Below, one piece after another: positions 49,140-58,899 of a stretch of DNA of 64,000 bases. The stretch is taken from positions 2,294,001 to 2,358,000 of the forward strand of contig NZ_LR738855.1 of NCBI RefSeq assembly GCF_902702935.1. Reading direction: 5' to 3'. Every line of letters begins with the position of its first letter. The first letter of the stretch is position 1. Source of the stretch: Corynebacterium rouxii. GTDB taxonomy: Bacteria > Actinomycetota > Actinomycetes > Mycobacteriales > Mycobacteriaceae. A program made the translations under genes and the position numbers. The notes under the pieces were generated by a model. It was not told the origin of the DNA, searched no databases, and saw nothing but the letters and a program-made list of their open reading frames with translations.

Positions 49140-50465
49140 GTGTTAGGCGCTCAACAAAGTCCACCACTTACCCGCAACCAGCGCCTCGACCGGTTGCCGC
49201 TGAATAGTCAACACAAACGCCTCCTCGTCGGGTCCGGCCTCGGCTGGGCACTCGACGCCATGGATGTCGGCCTGATCTCATTCGTCATGGCCGCCCTGAT
49301 CAAACACTGGGGACTCACCCACGGCCAAACATCCATACTGGCATCAGCAGGCTTCGTCGGCATGGCTGTCGGCGCCACCTTCGGCGGCCTCCTTGCAGAC
49401 AAGTGGGGGCGTCGCAACGTATTCGCCCTCACCCTCCTCGTCTACGGACTCGCCACCGGTGCCTCAGCATTAGCCGGTGGCCTCGCTGTGTTGATCGTGC
49501 TGCGCTTCATCGTCGGCCTCGGCCTCGGCGCCGAACTGCCTGTGGCCTCCACCCTCGTCTCCGAATTCGCACCGCTGCGCCACCGCGGCCGCCTCGTCGT
49601 CATCCTCGAAGCGTTCTGGGCCGTCGGCTGGATCCTCGCCGCCATCATCGGCGCCTTCGTCGTCTCCGCCTCCGAATCCGGCTGGCGCTGGGCACTCGTC
49701 CTAGGATGTGTCCCAGCCCTCTATTCCGCCTACGTGCGCAGCTCTCTACCCGAATCCGTCCGCTTCCTCGAAGCCCGCGGCCGCCACGACGAAGCCGAAG
49801 CCGCCGTCCAACAATTCGAAAAAGCCAGCGCAACCATCCCCGACACCCCCGTCATCGCAACCGAAGACCCTGCCGATCAGGCAGCCTCCATCTTCGCCCC
49901 CAACATGCGCCGCCGCACCTTCGGCCTATGGACAGTTTGGTTCTGCATCAATCTGTCCTACTACGGGGCATTCATCTGGATTCCATCCCTGCTGGTTGCC
50001 GACGGCTTCTCCTTGGTCAAATCCTTCCAGTTCACGCTGATTATCACCTTGGCCCAATTCCCAGGCTACGCACTAGCCGCATGGCTCATCGAAATCTGGG
50101 GCCGTCGCACCACACTGGCAGTATTCCTCCTCGGATCTGCTGCCTCCGCAGCCCTCTACGGATTCGCCGACACGACAGCCTTCATCATCGCCGCCGGTTG
50201 CTGCCTCTCCTTTTTCAACCTCGGCGCGTGGGGCGCGCTCTACGCCATCAGCCCAGAGCTCTACCCCTCTCAAATCCGCGGCACCGGCACTGGATCAGCA
50301 GCAGGATTCGGCCGCATTGCGTCCATCATCGCACCACTAATCGTTCCCCCCATCGTGGCCGCCGCAGGCACCCCAGCGCTCTTCGCGCTCTTCGGGGCCG
50401 CCTTCCTCGCAGCAGCCATCGCCGCCTTCACCCTGCCAGAACAGCGCGGCAAAGCCCTCGTCTAG
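49140..50465 (+). CDS. MFS transporter, sugar/organic-acid porter type
   Basis: The 441-residue protein starts at GTG 49140, preceded by GGAGG. Twelve helices are predicted. The loop 2-3 signature is GGLLADKWGRRNVFAL, and helix 1 has LDAMDVGLISFVMAAL, typical of the AAHS/SV2-like metabolite:H+ symporters. LYPSQIRGTGTGSAAGFGRIASIIAPLI is the conserved loop 10-11 element. The substrate could be an aromatic or nicotinic-type acid, but the sequence does not decide. It converges with dnaB, ending 3 bases from it. Confidence 0.88.
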   Translation: MLGAQQSPPLTRNQRLDRLPLNSQHKRLLVGSGLGWALDAMDVGLISFVMAALIKHWGLTHGQTSILASAGFVGMAVGATFGGLLADKWGRRNVFALTLLVYGLATGASALAGGLAVLIVLRFIVGLGLGAELPVASTLVSEFAPLRHRGRLVVILEAFWAVGWILAAIIGAFVVSASESGWRWALVLGCVPALYSAYVRSSLPESVRFLEARGRHDEAEAAVQQFEKASATIPDTPVIATEDPADQAASIFAPNMRRRTFGLWTVWFCINLSYYGAFIWIPSLLVADGFSLVKSFQFTLIITLAQFPGYALAAWLIEIWGRRTTLAVFLLGSAASAALYGFADTTAFIIAAGCCLSFFNLGAWGALYAISPELYPSQIRGTGTGSAAGFGRIASIIAPLIVPPIVAAAGTPALFALFGAAFLAAAIAAFTLPEQRGKALV

Positions 50466-50468
50466 GCG

Positions 50469-51989
50469 TTAGCCGGCGTGCGGCATATCCACGAACCGCG
50501 AGTAATGCAGCTGGTGAGCCACCTGGATGGTGTCGATAGGACCACCACGGTGCTTAGCCAAAATAATGTCGGCCTCACCAGCACGCTCATTCTCGCGGTC
50601 TTGGGAGTCTGGGCGGTACAGCAGCATAACCATATCGGCATCCTGCTCCAACGAACCAGATTCACGCAGGTCGGCAAGCTGCGGGCGCTTATCAGTACGC
50701 GACTCCGGACCACGGTTTAGCTGCGAAATCGCAATAAGCGGAACATCCAGCTCCTTAGCCAGCAGCTTAAGCTGACGCGAGAACTCCGACACCTCTTGCT
50801 GACGCGACTCCACACGCTTACCCGAGCTCATCAGCTGCAGATAGTCCACCACAATCATCTGCAGATCATGCTTCTGCTTCAAACGACGCGCCTTCGAACG
50901 AATCTCCATCATCGTCAAATTCGCGGAGTCATCAATATAAATAGGGGCCTGCTCAATCTGCCCCACGCGTGTGGCCAACTTCGCCCAGCTGGAATCGTCG
51001 AGACGCCCAGAGCGCATATCCGACAACTTCACCTCAGCCTCCGCCGACAACAAACGCATCACGATCTCGCTCTTTGACATTTCCAAAGAGAAAATCACAG
51101 CAGCTTTGTCATGCTTAATCGCACACGAACGCACAAAATCCAGCGCGATCGTCGACTTACCCACACCAGGACGAGCAGCCACAATAATCATCTGGCCACC
51201 ATGCAGGCCATTGGTCAGGTTATCTAGATCCACAAAGCCCGTTGGCACACCCTGCGCCAAGCCACCATTCTCCGAGATCATATCGATCTCATCCATTGTT
51301 GGCCCCACGATGTCAGCTAACACCGCATAATCCTCAGCCTGGTTCTTCTTAGAAACCTTGAACACTTCCTGCTGAGCACGGTCAATAACCGACTCAACCT
51401 CAGCGCCCTCAGTACCCTCATAGCCCAACTGCACCACACGAGTACCAGCGTTAACCAGCTGACGAAGCAACGACTTCTCAGCCACAATCTCCGCATAATA
51501 ACGAGCATTCGCAGCCGTAGGCACCGAAGAAATCAGCGTGTGCAAATACGGCGCCCCGCCCACACGCTCCAGATCATTATTACGATCCAAGCGCGCAGCC
51601 ACGATCACTGGGTCGATCTCCTTGTTATCGGAGAACAAACCCACGATCGCTTCAAAGATCAACTGATGCGCAGGGCGGTAAAAATCCTCCGCAACCAGCA
51701 ACTCCACCGTATCGATCACCGTTTGCGGGCTTAGCAGCATCGCCCCCAACACGCCCTGCTCAGCCTCCGCGTCATGAGGAGGCTGACGGAACTCAGTGCT
51801 CGCCATCGCCGCTTCACGACGCTTATAGCCCCTGTGCTCCCGCTGCACTGGCACATCCGAGGAAGCCGGCGGGGCCGGATCGTACACCTCTACCTCGGCG
51901 TACTCTGTCTCCGCATAATCTGCGGTATCGGAAGGAACACCCGCATCACCCGGTGGGACGTAATCGTCATCAAAACTGGGCGTGGTCAT
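50469..51989 (-). CDS. dnaB: Replicative DNA helicase
   Basis: The 506-residue protein has an acidic N-terminal extension of about 65 residues. The DnaB N-domain follows (RQPPHDAEAEQGVLGAMLLSPQTV), then the RecA-like motor with Walker A in IIVAARPGVGKSTIALDFVRS, Walker B in MIVVDYLQLMSS and SQLNRGPESRTDKRPQLADLRESGSLEQDADMV. No intein interrupts it, unlike in several mycobacteria. It unwinds the fork as a hexamer. A DnaA-box cluster lies upstream (52133-52309). Confidence 0.97.
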   Translation of the reverse strand: MTTPSFDDDYVPPGDAGVPSDTADYAETEYAEVEVYDPAPPASSDVPVQREHRGYKRREAAMASTEFRQPPHDAEAEQGVLGAMLLSPQTVIDTVELLVAEDFYRPAHQLIFEAIVGLFSDNKEIDPVIVAARLDRNNDLERVGGAPYLHTLISSVPTAANARYYAEIVAEKSLLRQLVNAGTRVVQLGYEGTEGAEVESVIDRAQQEVFKVSKKNQAEDYAVLADIVGPTMDEIDMISENGGLAQGVPTGFVDLDNLTNGLHGGQMIIVAARPGVGKSTIALDFVRSCAIKHDKAAVIFSLEMSKSEIVMRLLSAEAEVKLSDMRSGRLDDSSWAKLATRVGQIEQAPIYIDDSANLTMMEIRSKARRLKQKHDLQMIVVDYLQLMSSGKRVESRQQEVSEFSRQLKLLAKELDVPLIAISQLNRGPESRTDKRPQLADLRESGSLEQDADMVMLLYRPDSQDRENERAGEADIILAKHRGGPIDTIQVAHQLHYSRFVDMPHAG

Positions 51990-52132
51990 TCCTACACATC
52001 CTCCATCGACACGGCCTTATCACTATTTCTTGTGGGATCTTTGTGCGTGTTCGTACTCCTCTTCGTTCCAACACGCATTTTTACCCCGAAAACATCGCGC
52101 TTATTCTACGTGATATTTCTTACCCCACAAAG

Positions 52133-52309
52133 TTATCCACAGGTTTATACACAGGGGTGTGATTTTCCTACAGAATCGCACGTCAACTATCCACAAGTTA
52201 TCCACAATCTCTGTGGAAAATATGGGGATAGTTGTGCGGTTCATGTTGCTTGTTTTTCTATATATGCAGGTCAAACCGTATATCTGGCAACTGCACACAC
52301 TGTGGATAA
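52133..52309. promoter_or_regulatory. Cluster of five DnaA boxes upstream of dnaB
   Basis: TTATCCACA at 52133 and 52198, TTATACACA at 52145, CTATCCACA at 52187, and TGTGGATAA (reverse orientation) at 52301. The surrounding 51990-52465 holds no gene. It may link dnaB expression to DnaA or titrate DnaA. Confidence 0.7.
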
Positions 52310-52465
52310 CTTTGGTCCAGCTTTTCAACCAGCAAGTTTGACAACTTGACTCGAGACATTCCACTTCTCGGCGTGTCACCCCACAGAATGTGAGAATTGG
52401 AGGTAACAGCACTTTTACACGCTTCTAGAAGAAAGTTATCCCCAAGTAGTGCCACCCCGAAATAG

Positions 52466-52514
52466 CCTTAAGGCCCCGACCCAGATCGTATAGATCTAGG
52501 CGGGGGCCTTAAGG
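52466..52514 (-). terminator. Terminator after rplI
   Basis: CCTTAAGGCCCC pairs perfectly with GGGGCCTTAAGG at 52503-52514, with a 25-base loop. The leftward side continues into GCTATTTCGG. Confidence 0.8.
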
Positions 52515-52563
52515 TTGCTGTTGTCGTTGGGCTACATCTCATGTAGCCGTCGTCAGACGCTTG

Positions 52564-53016
52564 TTAAGCGGCTACGACCTCGAAGTTAACCGTTGCTGCG
52601 ATGTCGGAGTGCAGCTTCACGTTCACTTTGTAAGCGCCGGTTGCCTTAACAAGGCTCTTTGGCAGCTCGATGGAACGCTTGTCCAGGTTCGGACCGCCAG
52701 CCTTCTTAACGGCAGCGGCGACATCCTCGGCCTTAACAGAACCGAAGAGCTTACCCTTCTCAGAAGTGCGGACTGCAACAGAAACACCCTCAAGTGCTTC
52801 CAGCTGAGCCTTAACTTCGCGTGCGTGGTCCAGGTCGCGAATCTCGCGAGCTTCCTGGGCGCGCTTGATGCCCTCAATCTGCTTCTCTGCGCCGCGGGTG
52901 GCAACGATTGCCAAGCCGCGAGGAAGCAGGAGGTTACGTCCGTAGCCGTCCTTAACCTCGACAATGTCGCCAGCGACACCGAGGTTTTCAACGTCAGCGG
53001 TGAGGATCAGCTTCAT
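52564..53016 (-). CDS. rplI: 50S ribosomal protein L9
   Basis: The 150-residue protein starts [36 protein letters not shown], the L9 N-domain signature. The long connecting helix and the C-terminal domain follow ([48 protein letters not shown]). It binds 23S rRNA. In many bacteria rpsR lies between ssb and rplI; here it is absent, as is usual in corynebacteria. Confidence 0.97.
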   Translation of the reverse strand: MKLILTADVENLGVAGDIVEVKDGYGRNLLLPRGLAIVATRGAEKQIEGIKRAQEAREIRDLDHAREVKAQLEALEGVSVAVRTSEKGKLFGSVKAEDVAAAVKKAGGPNLDKRSIELPKSLVKATGAYKVNVKLHSDIAATVNFEVVAA

Positions 53017-53147
53017 GATCCCTGCCTTTCGTGGTACTAACCGAGACCCGATTTCTCATCACTTATGTGGTGGGAACCGAAGCGGCTCGGTGAAGTTTGA
53101 TTAAAAAGTTGATATGTGGTGCAAAGAGATTCGCCGTTTTAAGTGAT

Positions 53148-53729
53148 TTAGAACGGTGGATCTTGCTCCGCACCGCCGAATCCACCTGCTTGCGGGGCAC
53201 TGCTCCATGGATCGTTAGCTGGTGCAGCACTCGGGGAGTTCTGCGGGCCACCTCCGAATCCACCTTGAGGAGCGCCGAATCCGCCACCTGAGTTGCCTCC
53301 GGTGTTTCCGCCGAAACCACCTTGGGAGCCGCCGAAGTTTCCTCCGCCGTTTCCACCCTCGCGAGGGTTACGGTTCACGCTTGCGGCTGCATAGCGCAAG
53401 GATGGGCCGACTTCGTCGACTTCCAACTCCATGACGCTGCGCTTTTCGCCCTCACGAGTTTCGTAGGAGCGTTGACGCAAACGGCCAGTGACGATCACGC
53501 GCATGCCCTTGGTCAGGGATTCTGCGACGTTCTCGGCAGCTTGGCGCCAAATGTTGCACTGCAGGAACAAGGCTTCGCCGTCTACCCACTGGTTCGTTTG
53601 AGAGTCGTAACGACGTGGGGTGGAGGCAATGCGGAAGTTTGCCACCGCTGCACCACTAGGGGTGAAGCGAAGCTCCGGGTCAGCAACGAGGTTGCCGACA
53701 ACGGTTATGTTGACATCTCCTTGTGCCAT
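53148..53729 (-). CDS. ssb: Single-stranded DNA-binding protein
   Basis: The 193-residue protein has an OB fold ([39 protein letters not shown] and [41 protein letters not shown]). A Gly/Gln/Asn-rich linker and the acidic tip AEQDPPF follow; the tip is the protein-interaction end (usually DDDxPF). It coats single-stranded DNA during replication and repair. It sits between rpsF and rplI in one operon. Confidence 0.96.
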   Translation of the reverse strand: MAQGDVNITVVGNLVADPELRFTPSGAAVANFRIASTPRRYDSQTNQWVDGEALFLQCNIWRQAAENVAESLTKGMRVIVTGRLRQRSYETREGEKRSVMELEVDEVGPSLRYAAASVNRNPREGGNGGGNFGGSQGGFGGNTGGNSGGGFGAPQGGFGGGPQNSPSAAPANDPWSSAPQAGGFGGAEQDPPF

Positions 53730-53852
53730 GTTCTGCCTTTCTGTACAACACTGAACTAGTTGAACGCGTCCAGTGTGATTGTGCGCGGTAAGCGAGGTTT
53801 CTTCGCTGTGCGCTAGTTTGATTCGTGCTGCGCGTAAGCAATCCGTGACGGA

Positions 53853-54152
53853 TTACTTGTCGCCACGCAGAACCTTGGTGCGCATAACGCTGTCGTTCAG
53901 GTTCAACACGCGGTCGAGCTCTAGAACAGTTGCGGATTCGCAGGTCAGGTTAACGACGGCGTAGATGCCCTCTTCCTTCTTGGCGATCGGGTAAGCAAGA
54001 CGGCGCTTGCCCCAGATATCAACCTTTTCCACGGTGCCGTTTTCCTTGCGGACGATCTCGAGGAACTTGTCCAGGGACGGGGCTACAGTGCGTTCATCCT
54101 GGGAAGGATCCAGAATAATCATTACTTCGTAGTGACGCACGGACCTCATCAC
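53853..54152 (-). CDS. rpsF: 30S ribosomal protein S6
   Basis: The 99-residue protein contains [64 protein letters not shown], the full S6 domain. The S18 partner gene (rpsR) is not in this operon. A hairpin CTACATCC/GGATGTAG at 54181-54202 lies in the leader just upstream and may be an autoregulatory or processing structure. Confidence 0.97.
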   Translation of the reverse strand: MMRSVRHYEVMIILDPSQDERTVAPSLDKFLEIVRKENGTVEKVDIWGKRRLAYPIAKKEEGIYAVVNLTCESATVLELDRVLNLNDSVMRTKVLRGDK

Positions 54153-54333
54153 CTCCTATGGTCTTGTATTTTTGAATCGGCTACATCCCGGTTGGATGTA
54201 GCAGGAGGGTCGTTGCGTCAGCAACCGTTCCAAGATACCCCATCGCCTGCGAAAAGTCGATAGGCACGACGGGAAAATTTATGACGGCTACCACCGCAAC
54301 GAGCCTGTTGGCTAGTTAAGCCAAAGCAACATC

Positions 54334-54513
54334 CTAGGCGATGATCAGGGCCAATGTCACAGGAATGAGGGTGACAAACAAAACTGCGAAGGCAAAAAGG
54401 GTCCACGTCAACGCCTGCGGCTTCTTATAGGAATAGCTTGCAAATGCACCCGTGAACAGGAAAAACCCCAAAAATACACTCCCGATAGTCATCATCATGA
54501 CAGGGCTTAGCAT
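54334..54513 (-). CDS. Small two-helix membrane protein, coupled to the GT87 gene
   Basis: About 59 residues starting at ATG 54513, which overlaps the glycosyltransferase stop by one base (TGATG). It reads MLSPVMMMTIGSVFLGFFLF and then SYKKPQALTWTLFAFAVLFVTLIPVTLALIIA: two helices with a short basic loop. It is probably a partner or accessory of the mannosyltransferase, but that is inference from coupling. Confidence 0.75.
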   Translation of the reverse strand: MLSPVMMMTIGSVFLGFFLFTGAFASYSYKKPQALTWTLFAFAVLFVTLIPVTLALIIA

Positions 54514-55916
54514 CAGTTCACCGTTCCTATTCTGCGGGGCAACACCCACACATCATGATCCCCCAAGCTGCCGCTTAAAGGATCACATCCATCGTTGTCC
54601 CTTCGCACTTTATCCTCATTTTTGCCCAACATCTGCCAGATGATCATCGCCGCAATCACCACAATGGCCACATCACGACCCACAACAAACAGATCCAACA
54701 ACCCCGCCGGCGCACCTTTGGCGTCACTTCCCATCATGTGCCACATCAAAACCGGCCACGTGAGGGCGTCGATAAGCCCCCACCACAGCACAAGCCGCCA
54801 ACACGGCAACGCCAAAACCGCAAGAGGAACCAACCAAAGCGAATACTGCGGACTCCACACCTTATTTACCAACAAAAACGCCGCCACAATCAAAAACGCC
54901 AACTCCGCCACCCGCGGCCGCCGGCGCACACACAACCCAAACAACGCGATCCCCACACACGCCACAACAAAAAGCCCCAACGACACCGCATTAAGCACAT
55001 CAACAGACACCGCCCACCCCAACTCACGCGACATTACCGCATACACCGTGGTCCACTCCCAACCACGCTCAGAATTCAACCGCAAAAACTCGCCCCACGC
55101 CTGCGGAAACACCAACGCCACCGGAAGGTTCACCACCAACCACACAACTATCGACGCCCCCACCGCCCGCAGCCATACACGCAAGGCACCACTACGCACC
55201 GCCAGTACCAAATACGCGCCCAGCAGAAAAAGCGGCCACAACTTAAACGCAGCACCAGCACCAATCAACACACCAGCAAGCCCAGGACGGCCACGCGACC
55301 ACGCCCACAACGCACCCACCGCAAAAGCAATCGACGCCACATCCCAGTTAGTCAACCCATGCGCAACTACCAGCGGCGACACCGCCACCATCACCGCATC
55401 CCACTGACGACGCCCCGCCAGCGCCACCACCATCTGCAGCACCACCACCCACACTGCCGCCAACACAACAGCAGTGATCGTGAAATAGACCGAAGCCTGC
55501 GGAATAGCCGAAGCAATCCCAGACACCACGGGATACACAACATGCGTGATCATCGCCATGAACCACTGAAACAGACCCGCAAGCACTGGGTACTCCATAT
55601 AACGAGTATGGCCATTTTCCAACCATGAATAGGCATAAGGAAAGCCATCCTGATCAAGGCCACGCGCCTTGTACAACGGCACAATGTCGTTATAGCAGGC
55701 AGAGGTGTACTGGCGATTCCCACTCCAATCCAACTGCGCTACGCCGTTGACAAACACACCGTGCAGGCAATTCGCCTTGGCAAGATACGCCATGCTGAAA
55801 GTAAGTAGACCTAGCAGGATGATGATGCGAAGGGGGCTCCACCAGCGGTGCGGGAGCGCAAAACGTCCGGCGGGGCCGCCGATACGGGTAATGATGTGGT
55901 TGCTAGGTGGGGTCAC
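54513..55916 (-). CDS. GT87-type membrane glycosyltransferase
   Basis: About 467 residues from GTG 55916. An ATG at 55979 is in frame but overlaps the repeat at 55972. About ten to twelve helices are predicted, with SACYNDIVPLYKARGLDQDGFPY and MEYPVLAGLFQW in the first periplasmic loop and GVLIGAGAAFKLWPLFLLGAYLVL, the GT87/DUF2029 block. The order ponA - this gene - rpsF matches the mycobacterial Rv0050-Rv0053 region. It probably adds mannose or a related sugar to a cell-envelope lipid. Confidence 0.82.
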   Translation of the reverse strand: MTPPSNHIITRIGGPAGRFALPHRWWSPLRIIILLGLLTFSMAYLAKANCLHGVFVNGVAQLDWSGNRQYTSACYNDIVPLYKARGLDQDGFPYAYSWLENGHTRYMEYPVLAGLFQWFMAMITHVVYPVVSGIASAIPQASVYFTITAVVLAAVWVVVLQMVVALAGRRQWDAVMVAVSPLVVAHGLTNWDVASIAFAVGALWAWSRGRPGLAGVLIGAGAAFKLWPLFLLGAYLVLAVRSGALRVWLRAVGASIVVWLVVNLPVALVFPQAWGEFLRLNSERGWEWTTVYAVMSRELGWAVSVDVLNAVSLGLFVVACVGIALFGLCVRRRPRVAELAFLIVAAFLLVNKVWSPQYSLWLVPLAVLALPCWRLVLWWGLIDALTWPVLMWHMMGSDAKGAPAGLLDLFVVGRDVAIVVIAAMIIWQMLGKNEDKVRRDNDGCDPLSGSLGDHDVWVLPRRIGTVN

Positions 55917-55971
55917 GAAGCTGTTCTTCCAATAGTTGGCGCTGCTGGGTTGCGCTCTCGGACAAGGTTCA

Positions 55972-56061
55972 TGACACATTTTTGTGCCCTAAGAGCGCGA
56001 CCACAAATTGCGACCTGCGGAAACAGGGCTTCAGATTTTCTTAGGGTACAAAAATTCGTCA
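55972..56061. repeat. Palindromic repeat element (family B, copy 2)
   Basis: TGACACATTTTTGTGCCCTAAGA pairs with TCTTAGGGTACAAAAATTCGTCA. Its loop contains GCGACCTGCGGAAAC, the same core as in family A at 16046. It lies between ponA and the glycosyltransferase. Confidence 0.75.
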
Positions 56062-56084
56062 CGGGCTGGCGCGTGGCATACAAA

Positions 56085-56115
56085 AAGTGCCCCCTGTAAG
56101 GATCAGGAGGCACTT
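56085..56115 (-). terminator. Terminator after ponA
   Basis: AAGTGCCCCCTG pairs closely with CAGGAGGCACTT. The leftward transcript continues with TTTTTGTATGCC. Confidence 0.85.
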
Positions 56116-56128
56116 CGAGAGGGCTAGG

Positions 56129-58336
56129 TTATGGGACCGGCAGGACTACGCCTGGCAGAATCTCAATGCCTTCCGGAGCTGGCGCAGGCTGTGTCGGTGC
56201 GGGCTCTGATGCGGACTCTGGTGCGCCTGGCACTGCTGGTGCGCCAGGTGTTCCTGGTGCTGCAGGGCTGGTAGCCACCGCCGAGCTGGTCGAGGTCTCA
56301 GTTCGAGTCTTATCAGTAGTAGCCCGAGGAACAGTTCCGTAACCATACTTCGCCCAGCCAATACGTTGTGCTGGTTTGAAGTTCTCCCAATCCTTGCCGG
56401 CAAGGGCAGAGTCGTTAATGTCTTTCCACAGCTGTGCTGGCAAGTTGGAGCCGTACATGAGGCCGCCCCAGGAGTTCAGCAGTGGCGAGTTATCAGAGGT
56501 GCCGGCCCACACCGCGGTAGCCAGTTGTGGGGTGGCGCCGATCATCCAGGCATCTTTGTTGGAGCCGGTGTCGCCAAGCTGGGTGGTGCCAGTTTTGCTT
56601 GCCGACGGACGCCCACCTGCGAGGCCGTTTCCGCCAGACCATGCTGCGATAGGTGCCATTGCGTCAAGCACGTTGGTGGCTACCTTCTCGGAAACGCGTC
56701 GTTCACCTTGGGTACCTTCGTGCTGGTAGAGCAGTTTTCCTTCGGCGGTTTCGATCTTTTCCACGAAGTACTCTTGGTGCCACACACCGTAGTTAGCCAA
56801 GGTAGCCATGGCGTGTGCCATGTCGAGTGGGCGGGAGAGGTACTGGCCGAGGATTACACCTTCATAAGGCTGCTGGCCGTTTTCGGTCAGGGTCTTCTCA
56901 ATCCCTGGGAGAGAGCGTGCCACGCCAAGGGCGTGCGCCATGTCGGCGGTGTCTTGGCTGCCGTTTTTCAAGTCATCTTGCAGACGCAGGAAGCTGGTGT
57001 TGTAGGAATTCTTCAGGGCTTCTTTGAGCGAGCAGCTACCGCAGCCGCTGTCCACGTTAGTGACGGTAATGCCGCCACGGAGTTGGTACGAATCAGAGCT
57101 GTAGTAGGTCGACGTTGGGATGCCTTGTTGAACTGCTGCGGCAAGACCAAAGATCTTAAAGGTCGAACCGGTTTGCAGTGGTGCGTTGGCAAAGTCGTAG
57201 CCAGTGGCATCGTCGCCGCCGTAGTAGGCGCGCACAGCGCCGGTCTTGGGGTCCACGCTAACGGCGGCAACACGGGTATTGGATTGCTCATCGGCCATGT
57301 TGCGGTCGACGGCCTCCACCATAGACTTCTGGGTGGCGTCGTCGATAGTGGTGGTGATCCGCAGGCCAAGGGTCTGCACATCAGACTCGGTGATACCTAG
57401 GGTGGTCAGCTCATTCATGACCTGGTTTTTGATCAGGCCGTTTGCGCCGGTGGCCTCGGTGTAGGCCTGGTTCTGAGCAGGGTCAGTGACCTCGGGGAAT
57501 ACAACACCAGCGCGCTCGTTGGGGTCGAGCCAGCCTTCGCTCACCATGCCGTCGAGCACGTAGTTCCAGCGTTGCTCTGCTTCGACGCGATTGCTCCACG
57601 GATCTAGCTGGCTAGGACGCTGAATGGCGGCAGCTAACATGGCAGACTGCCCTACATTGAGCTCGGAAGCGGGAACACCAAAGTAGGCGTGGGCGGCGGC
57701 GTCGATACCGTAGGCATTGCGGCCGAAGTAAATGGTGTTGAGGTACGCACCGAGGACTTCGTCTTTGGACCATTCATTGGCCATCTTGACGGAGTACACC
57801 AGCTCCTTTGCTTTACGCATGTAGGAGTAGTCATTACCCACCACCATGTTCTTCACATACTGCTGAGTAATTGTCGAACCACCACCGGCGGAAGCGTTGC
57901 CGGTGAGCTGGCCCAAGATAGCGCGGCCGAAGCCAGTGAAAGAGAAGCCGGAGTTGGTGTAGAACTCACGGTCTTCAGCTGCGAGGACTGCGTTGCGGGT
58001 CACCTCGGGGATCTTGTCGATAGGCACCTCGGTGCGGTTTCCGTCCGGAGGCACGATGCGTGCCAGCTGCGTTTGACCGTCGGAGGCAAAAATCTGGGAA
58101 ACTTGCTTGGTCACCAACTCGCTAGGCTCGGGAACATCGGTCACAATGTATGCGACCATGAACACGAGGAAGGGGGCCAGCAGCACTGCGGCGATACTGC
58201 CACCGATAGCTGGCTTAACCCATTTCTTCTTCGGGCGACGCGCCTGCGGTGCCCGTGCTGGACGACGCTTCGCACTACTTTGGGCACTGGCCTTCTTCCG
58301 CTTGGGAGATGGCTTGCCTTTACCTGAATCTGCCAA
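56129..58336 (-). CDS. ponA: Bifunctional class A penicillin-binding protein (PBP1A type)
   Basis: The 735-residue protein has a Lys/Arg-rich cytoplasmic head and a membrane helix at about 45-70. Its GT51 transglycosylase domain has AAEDREFYTNSGFSFTGFGRAILGQ and GGGSTITQQYVKNMVVGN. The transpeptidase domain has the nucleophile in QTGSTFKIFGLAAAV, SYNTSF as the SxN motif and SKTGTTQLGDTGSN as the KTG motif. The C-terminus is Pro/Ala/Ser-rich. It polymerises and cross-links peptidoglycan and is a beta-lactam target. Confidence 0.95.
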   Translation of the reverse strand: MADSGKGKPSPKRKKASAQSSAKRRPARAPQARRPKKKWVKPAIGGSIAAVLLAPFLVFMVAYIVTDVPEPSELVTKQVSQIFASDGQTQLARIVPPDGNRTEVPIDKIPEVTRNAVLAAEDREFYTNSGFSFTGFGRAILGQLTGNASAGGGSTITQQYVKNMVVGNDYSYMRKAKELVYSVKMANEWSKDEVLGAYLNTIYFGRNAYGIDAAAHAYFGVPASELNVGQSAMLAAAIQRPSQLDPWSNRVEAEQRWNYVLDGMVSEGWLDPNERAGVVFPEVTDPAQNQAYTEATGANGLIKNQVMNELTTLGITESDVQTLGLRITTTIDDATQKSMVEAVDRNMADEQSNTRVAAVSVDPKTGAVRAYYGGDDATGYDFANAPLQTGSTFKIFGLAAAVQQGIPTSTYYSSDSYQLRGGITVTNVDSGCGSCSLKEALKNSYNTSFLRLQDDLKNGSQDTADMAHALGVARSLPGIEKTLTENGQQPYEGVILGQYLSRPLDMAHAMATLANYGVWHQEYFVEKIETAEGKLLYQHEGTQGERRVSEKVATNVLDAMAPIAAWSGGNGLAGGRPSASKTGTTQLGDTGSNKDAWMIGATPQLATAVWAGTSDNSPLLNSWGGLMYGSNLPAQLWKDINDSALAGKDWENFKPAQRIGWAKYGYGTVPRATTDKTRTETSTSSAVATSPAAPGTPGAPAVPGAPESASEPAPTQPAPAPEGIEILPGVVLPVP

Positions 58337-58422
58337 CTTTGTTCATGCTTCCTTGATTGCGGTTGAGCTCAATACCCACACTTTACATACCAAAATAGTC
58401 CAACGGGAGATGCACACAGGCG

Positions 58423-58785
58423 CTACTGTGGCATAGCTGTCACCGAATTCAGTAGGTGATTCCATCGACAATCAGGGCACACTTCGACCGTGTGCACCGT
58501 AAATTCTTTTCCGGATTGCGCAAAGGCTGCAATTTCTTCCATCGTGCGAGCGCTGCCGGAAGCTCTGCCGAGGTTTTCGCCATACACCCACAGGACATGG
58601 CGCAACTGGTCACTATCGCAGACTGGGCAAGGTGTTGGGACGCGACTTCCGTGAAATTTGGAGGCGGTGACGAGCACGAAGTCGGCGTCGCAAAGCGTGT
58701 CGCGGCTGAGTAAGCCTGCACGAAACTGCCGCAATGTGTGCCTGCGTGTCCACTGATGAGACACCTCGTTCCGAAATTCCACCAT
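58423..58785 (-). CDS. DUF5318 family zinc-ribbon-like protein
   Basis: The 120-residue soluble protein has two CxxC pairs, TPCPVCDSDQLRHVLWVYGE and VEVCPDCRWNHLL, expected to bind one zinc. The N-terminal part MVEFRNEVSHQWTRRHTLRQFRAGLLSRDTLCDADFVL is the DUF5318 signature. It is always near ponA in mycolata (compare Rv0049 beside ponA1), which hints at an envelope role. No function is known. Confidence 0.85.
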   Translation of the reverse strand: MVEFRNEVSHQWTRRHTLRQFRAGLLSRDTLCDADFVLVTASKFHGSRVPTPCPVCDSDQLRHVLWVYGENLGRASGSARTMEEIAAFAQSGKEFTVHTVEVCPDCRWNHLLNSVTAMPQ

Positions 58786-58899
58786 CGCAACATTCTACGC
58801 CTCTGAGCATGCACAGGGGGTAAGGCAACAAAACACCCCCGCATCCGATAATATGCAGCAAAAATACATTTCTTAGATGATGCCGTTAGAATTGCGACT

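Noticed and set aside
52133-52309. Replication origin suggested by the DnaA boxes
   Set aside because: No dnaA, dnaN or rpmH is adjacent and no clear AT-rich unwinding element follows; a regulatory cluster is more likely.
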